64,000 bases of DNA from Gnetum montanum (Eukaryota; Streptophyta; Gnetopsida; Gnetales; Gnetaceae): contig MNCI01022655.1 in NCBI GenBank assembly GCA_015680685.1, forward strand, positions 558,217 through 622,216, written 5' to 3'. This document shows, piece by piece, positions 39,092 to 49,371 of the stretch (its first letter is position 1; every line of letters starts with the position of its first letter). The notes under the pieces are model-generated. The model had not been told where the DNA came from and did no database searches. It saw only the letters and a program-made list of their open reading frames with translations. The translations under genes and the position numbers were made by a program.

Positions 39092-39362
39092 TAAGTTTAT
39101 CCATGGGTAATTGTTCTTAAATGCCAATAAATAAAAATATTGTAAATTTTTATATAAAAAAATCATTGTATTGTATTGCATTTTAAATTGTTGTTCTATG
39201 AATAAAGAAATATACACATAATTTTACTAAAATATAAAAATTGCTAAAGTTACTAAGGTTCTATATTTAAAGATCATTTCTTTTTGGCAACCTGATTATT
39301 TGCCATTTCGGTTGCGTTGCGGTTGCCCTCACGTTGCCCCGTTCCCGTTTCGGGTAACTATG
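39092..39362. other. Right subterminal region and right terminus of the giant element
   Basis: The last ~75 bases carry repeated GTTGC(G/C) words: TTCGGTTGCGTTGCGGTTGC, then CACGTTGCCCC and CCCGTTTCGGGTAAC. Read inward from the end, these are CCCGAAACGGG, then GGGGCAACG, GGGCAACCGCAACG and CAACCGAAATGGC. The same GCAAC and GAAACG words occur in the first 60 bases of the left end. Dense subterminal motifs of this kind are typical transposase-binding arrays in hAT elements. Confidence 0.6.
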
Positions 39363-41059
39363 ATTACTGCACAGCGCAAACACAAAGCCTTGAAAATGTT
39401 TGAAGATGAGGTTTTACAAGGATCTCATTTGAAAAAAATGAGGAAGAAACATGCAACTGGTGACCTTGAATTACTGGATATCGATGATTTAGGTGATGGC
39501 CACGGGATGCATTGCAGAACGAACTTTTTGGCTCGACAACTAGAGGTGGCAAGATTATCATTTCTGAACCCCTACCAAGAAGGTTGCTATAATTAAGCTT
39601 GATAATAAAAGAAAAAGTCTTCGCGGAAAGATAAAAACCGTCTTCCTTCTCCTGACAAATGGTCTACATCTGAAGATGCTATTTTATGCGCTATCGTCCA
39701 TGAATATGGCATAAATTGGGAGCTTGCAAGTTTTATTCTCTATGGTATTACTAGTGGTGGCATGTACAGAGGACGCTATCGCCATCCTATTCACTGTCGA
39801 GAAAGATTTGGAGAACTATTTCTTACTTTTATTTCATCAGCAACTGCTGAATCAAATAGTGAAAAGGCTAACATGTCGGTCAAGACGCTACTAAGAGTGA
39901 CCGAGGTAAGTTGTTTGCGAGCTTTTCAGATATTGTTTGCCACAGCATTAATTGTTCTTGGCAATTTATCTAAATAAAATTTCTGTATATTATTTTAACA
40001 GTATCGGCTTGTCACAGGAACATGTCAAAAAGCTGTTATGTTGTGCAAGAATTACCTGATAACGATTTTCTTTTACAAAGACACTTTGCAGCTGTTCTTT
40101 CTTCTGTTCCACGTCACAGAGGAGCTACACGAACAAAAACACAGGACCGTTTAGTCTCTAACGGTCATCCTGTTACATCTTCAAGCCATTCAATTTCTGT
40201 GCAGAATAACGTATTGAATGGACACTGGGTCACAGATGAAAATGATTCCTGGCTTCGATCAACTCCACAGCTGGCGGTCAGAAATGGGTCTGGTGAAAGT
40301 AGAGCGGCTGACTTGGTCGGAGCTGCATTTCAAGGGACAATAGAAGAGACAAAATATCCCTTATCCAAAAAAGCTACTTCCTCGGATGGAATCAGTGACC
40401 CAGCTGGTACTTCTGGAATTAGCCCAATATCTGTTTCATCTACAGAGCAGCTACTGATAGATTTGAAGTTTGAACAACCGTCTGTCTTCTCCCATAATCT
40501 GTCTGAAGATAGGGCTGAAGATATTGTTAAAGAATCTGCCTATGCCGGTAATTTTATCAGGTAAAATTTCAAGGACATGCACTTTCTCTGATGTAGATTT
40601 TATGGCATTTTCTTTCGACCATTTGGTTGTGAATTTCCTAGTACACGGGTGAAATGGTCATGATTTGATTTTGTTTTTGAATAATGCAGGAGTTGTGAAG
40701 ATATGATCCCGGCAGTTGAGCCACACTCTAGGAAACATTCACCTCCAACTGAGTTGGTTAAACCTGCTCCCAAAAAGCCGCGTCTTTTAGATTTGAATCA
40801 GATGATATCAGAGGCCGATGCGGTTTTATTAGACTTGAAAGTTGGAGAAGCTGACGGCGATGTCATGGAAGACGCGGCACCTGATGACAGAACGCATCTA
40901 CTGTCAGAGTTGAGAAATATCATGAATCCAGAATTTGAAGAATCATTTTCTGAGAATCGGGACTATGATTTTGCTGGCTTCATGACAGCCTCCATGGAGC
41001 CATCTGTGTCATACAGCAAAAGGGAAATTATACCTGATTTACCTGATGACATTTTTTAA
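39363..41059 (+). pseudogene. PIE1: PIE1-like gene, SANT/Myb and C-terminal exons right of the insertion
   Basis: The exon resumes at the second ATTACTGC and reads ITAQRKHKALKMFEDEVLQG in the left half's frame. It then gives IIISEPLP / KKVAIIKLDNKRKKS and the SANT/Myb-like module PDKWSTSEDAILCAIVHEYG, INWELASFILYGITSGGMYR, GRYRHPIHCRERFGELF, to a donor at 39906. The next exon, 40018-40560, reads EHVKKLLCC then ELPDNDFLLQRHFAAVLSSV. The last exon, 40690-41059, reads SCEDMIPAVEPHSRKHSPP to IPDLPDDIF-stop. The YG.T.GG.YRGRYRHP..C.ER block is very characteristic of plant PIE1. Frames change near 39505-39530, at about 39577 and near 40047. The last two exons splice in phase (FI-R/SCED). These lesions, plus the insertion, indicate a pseudogene. 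Confidence 0.85.
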
Positions 41060-41329
41060 GGGTTTTCATCTGCAGTAGAATGTGAAATCAATCATGGGGA
41101 TACTAGTTTTCTTTGTAGACAAATCTTGGTATTGCATGATAATTGGGTTGCATTGTTGGCTGCCCAAGGAATTTTCCCTCATGAGCCTTCGAATTATCCT
41201 GCGGTATTTGAAAGGTTACAAGAATATGCATCTGTTAATGCCCTTGGCCAACCTGGAGAACGAGTTTGGCATTTTGTGGAAAGAGCGAGTGCTGTTCCCT
41301 CTGCCTCATTTGCCCAATTTTCTGTATGA
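41060..41329 (+). other. In-frame open extension downstream of the PIE1-like stop
   Basis: After the TAA at 41057-41059 the same frame stays open for 90 codons to a TGA, reading GFSSAVECEINHGD, then VLHDNWVALLAAQGIFPHEP, SNYPAVFERLQEYASVNALG and VWHFVERASAVPS. The text looks protein-like, with mixed hydrophobic and charged residues. It could be the remainder of an originally longer C-terminus cut by a premature stop, or simply 3' UTR that happens to be open. I do not recognise a domain. Confidence 0.35.
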
Positions 41330-42746
41330 GCAGATGCAGGGATAGTTAACTTACAAGCTGTGTTGTTGATATACCCCTGAACTTGCAGTCTGTTTCTTCA
41401 CATATTCTTATTATTTCCACATGTATCGATTCTTCGCTCATTGTGCTGGATTGATTTCTCAACTTGTGTAACGTTAACATGACCTGTAATTAATTTTACA
41501 TGAATTGCAATTTCACTCTTCTCGCAGTGTACATCGATGTTCACTTAAATAAAATCTCGTGATGACACGTTAAAATAATTAGATTCTCATGTACAATATT
41601 CTGAAAGTTTCGAGTTTTTCTTGGCAATCGAGCCTTGACGCAGCTCATCGTTCAAGCTTTTCACTTAAGCTCATTTGTCTAGAAGTTAAAACTTAAAAGT
41701 GGGTACGTGCAGTTAAAAGTTCAGTTTTGACGGTTACGTTGTTTGCGTGTTTGTGATTAATTTATGCCGGAATAGATGAGGTCTAAATGGCTCTATTTTA
41801 AGGTTCTGCTTCACAAATATCTGAACGTTGTCGTGACAAAACATGGTCGGAAACTGCTGTGGATTTGCAGCAATGATTCTTCCATCGGCTTTATTAGTGA
41901 TAAATCTCTTTATTTTTTCAGTACCTGAAAAGTAATCCAGGAAATGTGTAGGTCTTTGTCAGGTACCGGTCAAACATGTCTATCCATCAAACGTTTGAAT
42001 TTTTATGCAAATTAAATTTCAGCTGCAATGATGCATGAACAGTATATTGCAAAGAACGATACCTGGTATTAGTCAACACAGGTTCAATTTCTTGATGGTG
42101 AGGTATTTATCCTAAATAGATTCAATCGACCAAGGGTGTATACCATACCTGAATCTATGTAATCTCTCTATGAATCTATGTAATCTCTCCATTAACCGAT
42201 ATGTAGACTTAAACGTACAATTATTTGTTCGATAGAAAAGGAAAAAATTGAATTAATCTCGGAGCTATAATAGAGGGGGCGAGAGTTGATAATTAGAATT
42301 ACCTATAGAGCGCAAAATAGATTTAATGAAAAAGGGAACTTTCACATTTTAATAAAGCATGAAAAAACAGCTATTCGGCAATTACGGGAACTGTGTTCCA
42401 TATTTTCAACCCAACATTTTATTACTGCCCTCTTCTTGCTTTAAGTAGCCTCGATCGTCCGATTGCAAGTTCGAGAACATGGGAAGGTTACTTCATGGTC
42501 TTCAATTAGATCGTCAATAATTCTGAGAACATTGCCAGTTTGGTGGCCCCAGTACATGGATAGCTTACATGACCTGAGTTTTGTGCTCTGACAAAGCTGT
42601 TAAATCGACCATATCTTCCTCCTCCGTACATGCATGCTTCCAATGAGTTGAGTTCCGTTGATTTGGACATTTCACATGACTTCACTTGATTTCAATTGAT
42701 TTGCACATTTCACATGACTTCACTTGATTTGGAGAGTTCTTCGAAG
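41330..42746. other. 3' flank and intergenic DNA
   Basis: No coding region recognised. A possible polyadenylation signal AATAAA lies at 41548-41553, about 490 bases after the PIE1-like stop. A short tandem repeat (GATTTGGACATTTCACATGACTTCACTTGATTT-like, ~48-bp spacing) occurs at about 42660-42732. Confidence 0.5.
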
Positions 42747-43099
42747 AGTTCTTTGAGTAAAAATTTTCAAGATTTCTAGACGAAGAACAAAAATCCAAAT
42801 TTTCATGCTTTCTGGGAGAAGAGTTTTGTACCTTATCTTTCCTAAGGATGGGTTTTCTGGAAAAAAAAAAATTTCATTAATTAGTGTATGCTCTCACCCT
42901 CGGCTGAATTTGTTGTTTTTGATATATAATGCAAATTTGGCCAGGCATACACTAATTGTTGGAATTTTTTTTTTTTTATAAAACCCATCCTTAGGAAAAA
43001 TAAGGTACAAAACTCTTGTTCTTCATCCAGAAGGCATGAAAAATTGGATTTTAAAATCTTGTTCTTCGTCCAGAAGTGAAATTTTTTACTCAACGAACT
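42747..43099. mobile_element. Fold-back MITE with ~110-bp inverted arms
   Basis: The left arm starts AGTTCTTTGAGTAAAAA and includes GACGAAGAACAAAAATCC, TTTTGTACCTTAT and CCTAAGGATGGGTTTT. The right arm is its reverse complement, ending TTTTTTACTCAACGAACT, with GGATTTT..CTTGTTCTTCGTCCAGAAG and AAAACCCATCCTTAGGAAAAATAAGG. An inner pair, ATTAGTGTATGC / GCATACACTAAT, extends the stem, leaving a loop of about 50 bases. There are no coding features, so it would depend on another element to move. I could not fix the target duplication, so the superfamily is unknown. Confidence 0.8.
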
Positions 43100-43319
43100 T
43101 TTTACTTGTAAACAAATAAGATTCTCTCGACCAATTTATAGATATATATTATAAATATATAACTAAGCTAGTGATCGCCAGTCGTTTGCTGCTACAACGA
43201 TGATTTAAACATTACAGATAAAAATATTATAAGACCATGGAATGTTTTATTGAATGATTATAAGAATGAGATCATTCTTCATTAGATTTAATGCGTTGCT
43301 CTTCATCCAATTTAATTTG

Positions 43320-43560
43320 AAGATGCGAAGCCTTAAATATCTTAATATATCTTTCTTTGGAAATCAGAGGGAATATCTTCAAACTGTCTATACTCCTCAC
43401 TCAAAATAGTGCCACAAATGTAAGACCTATTGTTTCTTTGCTACCAACATCTATACACACTTTCTCCAATGTCATTCCCTGACTTATGTATCGTTAAAGC
43501 CCATGCTAATCTAAGTGGTAGTTGACGAGTCCTATTACCATAGCATCTTCAGTAGTCCTC
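43320..43560 (+). repeat. Dispersed repeat, copy 1 (inverted partner at 48.1-48.3 kb)
   Basis: The segment with GAATATCTTCAAACTGTCTA, AATAGTGCCACAAATGTAAGAC, TTTCTTTGCTACC and CCATGCTAATCTAAGTGGTAGTTG matches the reverse complement of 48.10-48.29 kb at most positions. The origin is unknown. It is probably an old transposon fragment. Confidence 0.6.
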
Positions 43561-44500
43561 AAGGTCTTTAGATTTGATACATTAATATTTTAGATTTCAT
43601 ACATTAATCTTCAAGAGATAGCATTTTATAGGTGTCACTTGAACCCTCCACCAATCTTGTCTAGTTGTTAGTTATTTTTCTTTAGAAAGCCTTACCCAAA
43701 AAGTATGCACCAAAAAATGAGGCTTCTTTTAGAATCCTAATGCATTACATATTTGCACTTCAATCTTTTAACAAAAACGTGGTATCTATTTACTATATTA
43801 GATATATTATATAAACTAAAGTGGTAAAGTGGTCAAGAGTACAAAGTAAATTTGACATCTCTTAAGGACAAATACGTGATCTAGAAAAGGTAAAATTCAA
43901 CTTCCATCATCTATAGCCTTCATTGGATGAGTTGGTAGAGGGTTCCTAGGACACCCACAAAATTCACCATCTTGTCTAAATTTGCTATATCTATGTTACA
44001 AGTTCAAGTTCAGATATCAATTTTGGGTAATTTTCTTAATGAGGTGTTCAATAGCCATGATGATAATGTCAAAGCCTTCTAAAAGAAATTTGAGTGTCTT
44101 CCAAATTCTTTGTGCTTTGGATGTAATTAAACATTTCATTTTGAAATTAATTCTAAAAACCTTTGGCATCACTAAATAGCACATGGGTGAGTTTTTTTGA
44201 ATTAATTCAATGGTAGTTTTAAAATGCTTCTAGGAAATGCTTAACTACTACATCTAGAGGCTTCATTCAATGAAAACAGTCTATTTGAGGTAGCTTTCTA
44301 ATATTACATTAACCTGCGGGTGTTATTCCTCAATTGCTACTCCAATTTTTTGTACATATGTAAGAAAGGTTATCAATCAGGACAATAAATCACTTCAGTG
44401 ATTTTATATAAACTTTGGAACTTCAATTAGCATTTTGCATTATAATTCATAAATTTTGGCATTTATAGAATCACACATAAGATTCAATATAGGGTATTTG
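43561..44500. other. Intergenic, no gene recognised
   Basis: A/T-rich DNA with only short open frames. A stretch at about 43925-44010 (GGATGAGTTGGTAGAGG ... CAAGTTCAAGTTC) weakly resembles tRNA A and B boxes and could be an old SINE. The support is too thin to call it. Confidence 0.4.
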
Positions 44501-44504
44501 GTAT

Positions 44505-46385
44505 TTACAATGAACCTGGAGGAAGCCAGTAAAGAAAGGTGAATAAAAGTAGGACGTCAGTGTGGTATAGATTATAGAAATGAAATGCAAGGAATACTTG
44601 GGTAGGATCAGAGAATGAGAAATAGCCAAGGGTGTTTCCTTTGGGTGACGGAGGAGTAGTTGGGGGTTCTCTTCGCTGTTGCAAATTCCTTGATCCATTC
44701 ACCATCTCTCCAATCAGCACCCGTAAATTTCCAAAATTCAAACCAACTATATATTAAACATTCAAAATCAAATCAAAACAAGTCACAGATGTGATGATTG
44801 CAATCAGAATGGTTACACAAAGCAATATTTTAAATAAAAATGATGCATTCTTTCCCATCATGTATCCTATGTTCATAACAAGTACCAATGATTTCAGACT
44901 TGATGCAGAATTCTGGAAGTCCGGGGGATTGTGAATTGATGTTTGGATGCGGTTTCTCCATTTTTAAAGGTTTCTCAGCAAAAAGCTTCCCAAAATTGGT
45001 CGCATTGTATAACCTATTTTGGACATGGTTTCCGGCAAGGATAGGGGCAGTTGGGCAGAGGCAGTGACGGCATGAAACAATAGAGGAGAGGAGAGGAGAG
45101 CACACTGTCCGCCCCACACCACACCTACTGACAAAGATGAAGTGAATGCACCTGATGTATTTAATGAGAGATGATGCTTCTTCGTTTGTTCTCTCAGCAG
45201 CAGCACACAACTTTGCCGCCGCAGCATAGACGACGACGCATCATTCGTTCACCTACTCTGTTGGATTATCTTCGAGAAAGATCCATTTCTTAGATCACTT
45301 TCGAGTAAAATTTCTTTGGGCTTTTTTCGATCATTTTCGAGAAATTTTTCTTCGATTATTTGTGCCAAAGATTTCTTCCTCTGTCGATTGAGATCCTTTC
45401 CACCATTTTATTTGTTGCAACGCGAGCCAGGAAGCTAGTGGGACGTCGGTTTTTTTTCCCTTAGTGGCTGCGGGCAACCTTCCCTCAACGGTGACTGTGG
45501 CACAGACTTCCCTCACCGGTGACTACAGCAGCAGATAGTAGGTTTTGGGTGTGCCTCAACTCTCTGTCTATGAGGCGCGCGCATCAGCAGCAACGTGCAA
45601 CGGAGGTGAAAACAGAAGAGGTTCGATGTCAGCCTAATAGCAACTTGGGCAGGGCCTCTTTGGGCATGGTTGGAGACAAATAAGTGGCAGACTGCAGGGC
45701 GCACATAGGTCGTGCAAGGCAGGAAATGACATGCACGACGCTAGACAGTCGCACCTCTGGCATGTCTATCAGCAACAGTCACTGTCAGTAATGGACAACG
45801 TTTTTTTTCTCTGTTTTTCTCTCTCTTTCAGCAGGCAGAAGTCTTTCTCTACCCGAGGGAAACCCCGGCCAGATGGAAGCTCCGCCTCTGTCCGCGGATG
45901 CAATCGCGGTCGCAGCCAGAATCAAGTCCGCGGCTCTGGCAAATCTGCTGGTCGTGGTCATAGCAAAGGCCGCGGTTCTAACAGATCTGTAGGTTTCAGG
46001 TGCACATCAAGAATTTTAAACCCTGGTGACCCTTAACAGATCTGTAGGTTTCAGGTGCACATCAAGAATTTTAAACCCTGGTGACCCTTTGCGTTCTGCA
46101 TCTGGGCGATCCACCCCACTTCCCACCCTTTGCACAGCGCGTGCATTCCCCTCGGCCTCATCTCCTGTTTTGCACCCTGATCCACGCTCCGATCCTGTTC
46201 TGCATCCCAATCCGTGCGTTGTTTCTATCTTTTGCCACAATGTTGGATCTGCTTCTGCGCAGAACTTGAGCCCTCCTCCTCCTCTGTGCACTGTTTTCAC
46301 GTTCTATCACCTGATCTCCTCATCTGTATTTCTTTTTTGCAATGGACTTATGCACAAAGCTGCGTTACCGAAATGGCCTCTCTGA
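44505..46385. other. GC-richer intergenic block with unassigned open frames
   Basis: This block is visibly richer in G+C and CpG than its surroundings. On the minus strand, 44830-45210 is open for 126 codons (starting MCAAAERTNEEASSLIKYIR) with no domain I recognise. On the plus strand, 45731-46036 is open for 101 codons and ends in an Arg/Gly-rich stretch (RGCNRGRSQNQVRGSGKSAG, RGHSKGRGS). A polypyrimidine tract ending TTTCAG at 45831 looks like a splice acceptor in front of that stretch. It may be a host transcript or the 5' part of an element. I could not decide. Confidence 0.35.
45980..46089 (+). repeat. Perfect 55-bp tandem duplication
   Basis: The 55 bases starting AACAGATCTGTAGGTTTCAG at 45980 are repeated without a change from 46035. 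Copies are adjacent and identical, so the duplication is recent. It shifts the open frames running through it, since 55 is not a multiple of 3. Confidence 0.9.
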
Positions 46386-48099
46386 AATTTTAGTGGCCTG
46401 TCTGAAATTTTAGTTACATGTAGGGTTACGTACAAAATTAGCTTTACCTAACTGGTAATGGTTTATCGACCAAATGATCTGTGCACTGCCTGTAGTCACA
46501 AATCTAAAAATTTTGATAAAAAAGAGCCGAATTCAGTGTTACAAGTCTAAAAATCCACGGTAACAGTGCCGAGTGCAGTCTTACCCCTGAACTATATCCA
46601 ATGGGTTCGATGATCTGGACGCTGAGTTGTTGGTACCAGCTCATAGTGAACTCAGATGCAGGGGGCATGAGACAGTTCCTTCTTGGTGGATATACTGAAA
46701 ATTTTTTGAATCGGTGATCTTTTCATCCTGCTCTCCCCGGCTGCAGCAAGCTAAATTGAAATCTTCATCTGTAAAACTGTTGGTAAACTTTTGTTCAACA
46801 AGCTGGATTTACAAACACACTTCAATTCTGATTTCATTTTGCAAGCAAAGTATATGAATTCCGTTATCTTACTCTTACAATAAAATGAATAAATTTACCG
46901 AGGTTGAATTGGAATTTTCAGGAGTGCTAAACTGGGTCCTCTACAATGTTGAATTATTATATCCGTTTCAATCTTTGGCCATTTTTGACAGTGGTCTTCT
47001 TGTATTTTAATACCTCTAAAGTAAATACGAGTTACAACTTATTTTTTTCATAAACCAAAGGAAACATTGGATCAACTTATGTAGTAGTGTTGGGTCAGGC
47101 TTCCATCGTTGGTATCGTATTTTTGATGCTATATTTAGCGGTAGAATTCTTTGACGGAAAAAGTATGCACAAGCAACACGATATTTTCTTTGAAAGTGAT
47201 GCCTCTTCTATTTTCTTTGTGTCTAAAGGAAATCGGAGATAAACGATAAGTGGTTTTTAAGGCAAGGAAACGTTGGATCAAGGTATGTAGTAGCGTTGGA
47301 TTATTTTTTCATAAAATGATGCAAAAGAATAAAATGAACCTAACAATATTTTGTCAACATAATTGTCTTTAGTAGAACTTTTTAGGGATATCCTTTAACT
47401 ACTCTTTTTGCTATTAATTTCTTTTTATTCTAGAGGTTCAAGGATGGGAAGCTTTTAGCTTTTGTTATTATTTGTTCATTGAGTCTTATTATTGAAGCTT
47501 TCTTTTATTTTTAGAAAGAGTTTTCTTCTTCTTTTTACAAGAAACTCTTTAGTAAGCAGTAAAGATCCATGAGAGTGGTTTTAAATGAGGGCAAGAGAGC
47601 TTATCCTTTTCCTACCTTGGAGGAGAGATTTTTCAAGATTGTGTGGAAGGATGAAAACTTGAAAAGGCATCTCCAAAACATTATCAAACATTACTTCTCC
47701 TACTCATGGAAAATCCTAGATATTGAAGAGTTGGTTTATACAATCCTATCTTTTGATGTAACTTGAAGTTTGGCATCCTAAGTATTATAAAATACATTCA
47801 AAGAATAAACTTTTGGTTTCTCAACTCTTGGATTTAATTGACTAAGGTATAGATCAGATGATCAAGCTAGCAAAATAAAAATCTTAAAATTAAATCCTTG
47901 AATTATTATAGTGCACTCCCAAGATTTTGGGTAGGGAGATGTGTTGAAACCTAAAATAATTGTAATATAAGTACACCCCAAGATATATAGTCCAATTAGA
48001 ACTTTATACCTCAACATTGCCTACCAAAATTTAATCCATGACTTAAGTTTTTCAAATCAAGAGTCTTTACAACTAGTGCTCTCTAAAGCTTTTGCATTA
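46386..48099. other. A/T-rich intergenic DNA
   Basis: No gene recognised. A short direct repeat (AAGGAAAC(A/G)TTGGATCAA..TATGTAGTAG(T/C)GTTGG) is seen at about 47057-47095 and 47265-47301. An open frame of 65 codons at 47569-47766 (MRVVLNEGKRAYPFPTLEER) has no recognisable domain. Confidence 0.45.
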
Positions 48100-48300
48100 G
48101 GGCCAAGTACTTGTTAATGACCTTATACAACTACCATTGAGATTAGCATGGTCTTTGATTTTCTACAAGTCATAAGCAATGACCTTGGCAAAAGAATTTG
48201 TTGATGTAGGTAGCAAAGAAATGTCTTACATTTGTGGCTCTATTTTAGAGTAAATAATGTTGATAGTTTAAAGATATTCCTATTGATTTCTAGGTAAAGA
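48100..48300 (-). repeat. Dispersed repeat, copy 2 (inverted relative to 43.3-43.6 kb)
   Basis: Reverse-complemented, this stretch gives AATATCTTTAAACTATCAAC, TAGAGCCACAAATGTAAGAC, TTTCTTTGCTACC and CCATGCTAATCTCAATGGTAGTTG, parallel to copy 1. The two copies are about 4.6 kb apart in opposite orientation. Confidence 0.6.
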
Positions 48301-48399
48301 TACATCATCAAATCCAAAATTTCTAACCTTCAAAGTAGACTCCATGAAAAGTAGAGCATTAGATTAAATGAAAAATGATTTAATGATTTCAATATTCTA

Positions 48400-48595
48400 C
48401 ATTCTTTTTGAGAAAATGGACATAGGGACCAATAGCACAACCTCTCACTATAGTAGGGTAGATGTGACCTACTAAACAAAAGTGTCCCACCATACTTTAC
48501 TACTACCACACCCATAGGTGGAGACAAGAATTCAACCCACAACCTCCTCACCAAGAGGTGGGTGTCTCAACCACTAAACAACACCCCTGGGTACT
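48400..48595 (-). mobile_element. SINE-like element, minus strand
   Basis: Read on the minus strand, GTTTAGTGGTTGAGACACCC (A-box-like TAGTGGTTGAG) is followed by GTGAGGAGGTTGTGGGTTGAATTC (B-box-like GGGTTGAATTC). These are the two internal polymerase III promoter boxes of a tRNA-derived SINE. The body continues for about 130 bases to an A-rich stretch (TCTCAAAAAGAATG). Edges are not fixed by a target duplication. Confidence 0.45.
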
Positions 48596-48844
48596 ATAGT
48601 TTCTTTTTAGTTATAAATATCTAAACATTAAATAAAGCCTTATTGTATGATAGAACATTGTGTTATAAAAAATTATTGTATTTACATTGCTAAGCATTTT
48701 CTTAATACATTTTATGAAATTACTTAAATAATATATAAATCATTTATTACCTTCAAATTTTAGGGAGTGTTAACATGAAGGAATGACTATAAGTACATTT
48801 GGAGATAGATAGCTAACATAATGCTTAAGAGAAATTATAGAAGA

Positions 48845-48935
48845 ATAAAATTATGCCTCAAGTGTGACTTGAACTAACAACCTCTTATTTAAGAAGATAA
48901 TGAGCTAATCACCTAGTATAAACCTATTAATGATT
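48845..48935 (-). mobile_element. tRNA-like SINE head, minus strand
   Basis: The minus strand reads TAGGTGATTAGCTCATTATC, then AAGAGGTTGTTAGTTCAAGT and CACACTTGAGGC. The spacing of the A-like box (TTAGCTCATTA) and B box (GTTCAAGTC) is close to that of a tRNA. There is no good acceptor stem, so a SINE or decayed tRNA-like copy is more likely than a working tRNA. Confidence 0.35.
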
Positions 48936-49371
48936 TAGATGGTTTTCAAAGGGTTCTATAGAGTAAAAAACACTAAGGAAGTCACTTGTTACACTTGTTG
49001 GTAGAATGTACCTTAAAAAAATTTCCAGTTAATTCAATTCCAAAGAATTCTTTGATGAACATGGGGAAATACATGTATGTTCCTAAGATCTTTCAAAAAC
49101 CTAGTATTAATTTAGATGGTTTCTAAATGATTTTATAAAACATAAAACATCAAGGAAATCCATCTCTTAGTAGATACATGTTAAATCTTTATGATAAATA
49201 ACATTTTCAAGATATTTCACTTGTCAATAGTTCTTTTGTAGTCCTTGGTTAAGATATAGAGACAACTTCTTTTGAAGATGTTGATTCCATTGATATAGCA
49301 GAGAACTCTCCTTCTTTTGCCCAATGTTAATCAATAATGAAATGTTTGAGGTCTTACTAATGGACTTTGGA

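Larger units (their letters stand above)
8601..39362 (+). mobile_element. Giant (30.8 kb) hAT-like transposon inserted in a PIE1-like exon
   Basis: The element is flanked by ATTACTGC (8 bp, the hAT target-duplication size). Its left end is CTATGTTGCCAGAAATG; its right end, reverse-complemented, is CATAGTTACCCGAAACG. These align without gaps, 11 of 17 identical, including G-T-T at 5-7, C-C at 9-10 and G-A-A-A at 12-15. A broken hAT transposase C-terminus lies inside at 37.7 kb. The interior is a 26.9-kb tandem array of the element's own left end (8601-35468), then about 2.7 kb of AT-rich DNA with the transposase remnant, a solo LTR, and a 270-bp right end rich in GTTGC/GCAAC and AAACGG-type motifs. 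If the G at 39362 is counted with the repeat, the duplication is 9 bp, as in Mutator elements. The in-register termini and the hAT remnant favour hAT. Confidence 0.75.

Noticed and set aside
8601-39370. Mutator-like element with a 9-bp duplication
   Set aside because: GATTACTGC is shared over 9 bases, but the terminal repeats align in register only with the 8-bp version, and a hAT remnant lies inside. It is kept as a second possibility, not the main call.
40022-40564. A free-standing 180-codon gene starting at ATG 40022
   Set aside because: Its first eight codons overlap another frame that reads EHVKKLLCC directly after a good splice acceptor at 40017. The long frame is the PIE1-like exon after a frameshift near 40047.
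45731-46036. Arg/Gly-rich RNA-binding protein gene
   Set aside because: Only ~40 residues are RG-rich, the frame runs through a recent 55-bp duplication, and no further exon or RNA-binding domain was found. It is left as an unassigned open frame.
48845-48935. A functional tRNA gene on the minus strand
   Set aside because: A and B-box-like motifs are present but I could not pair an acceptor stem or an anticodon arm convincingly. A SINE head is more likely.
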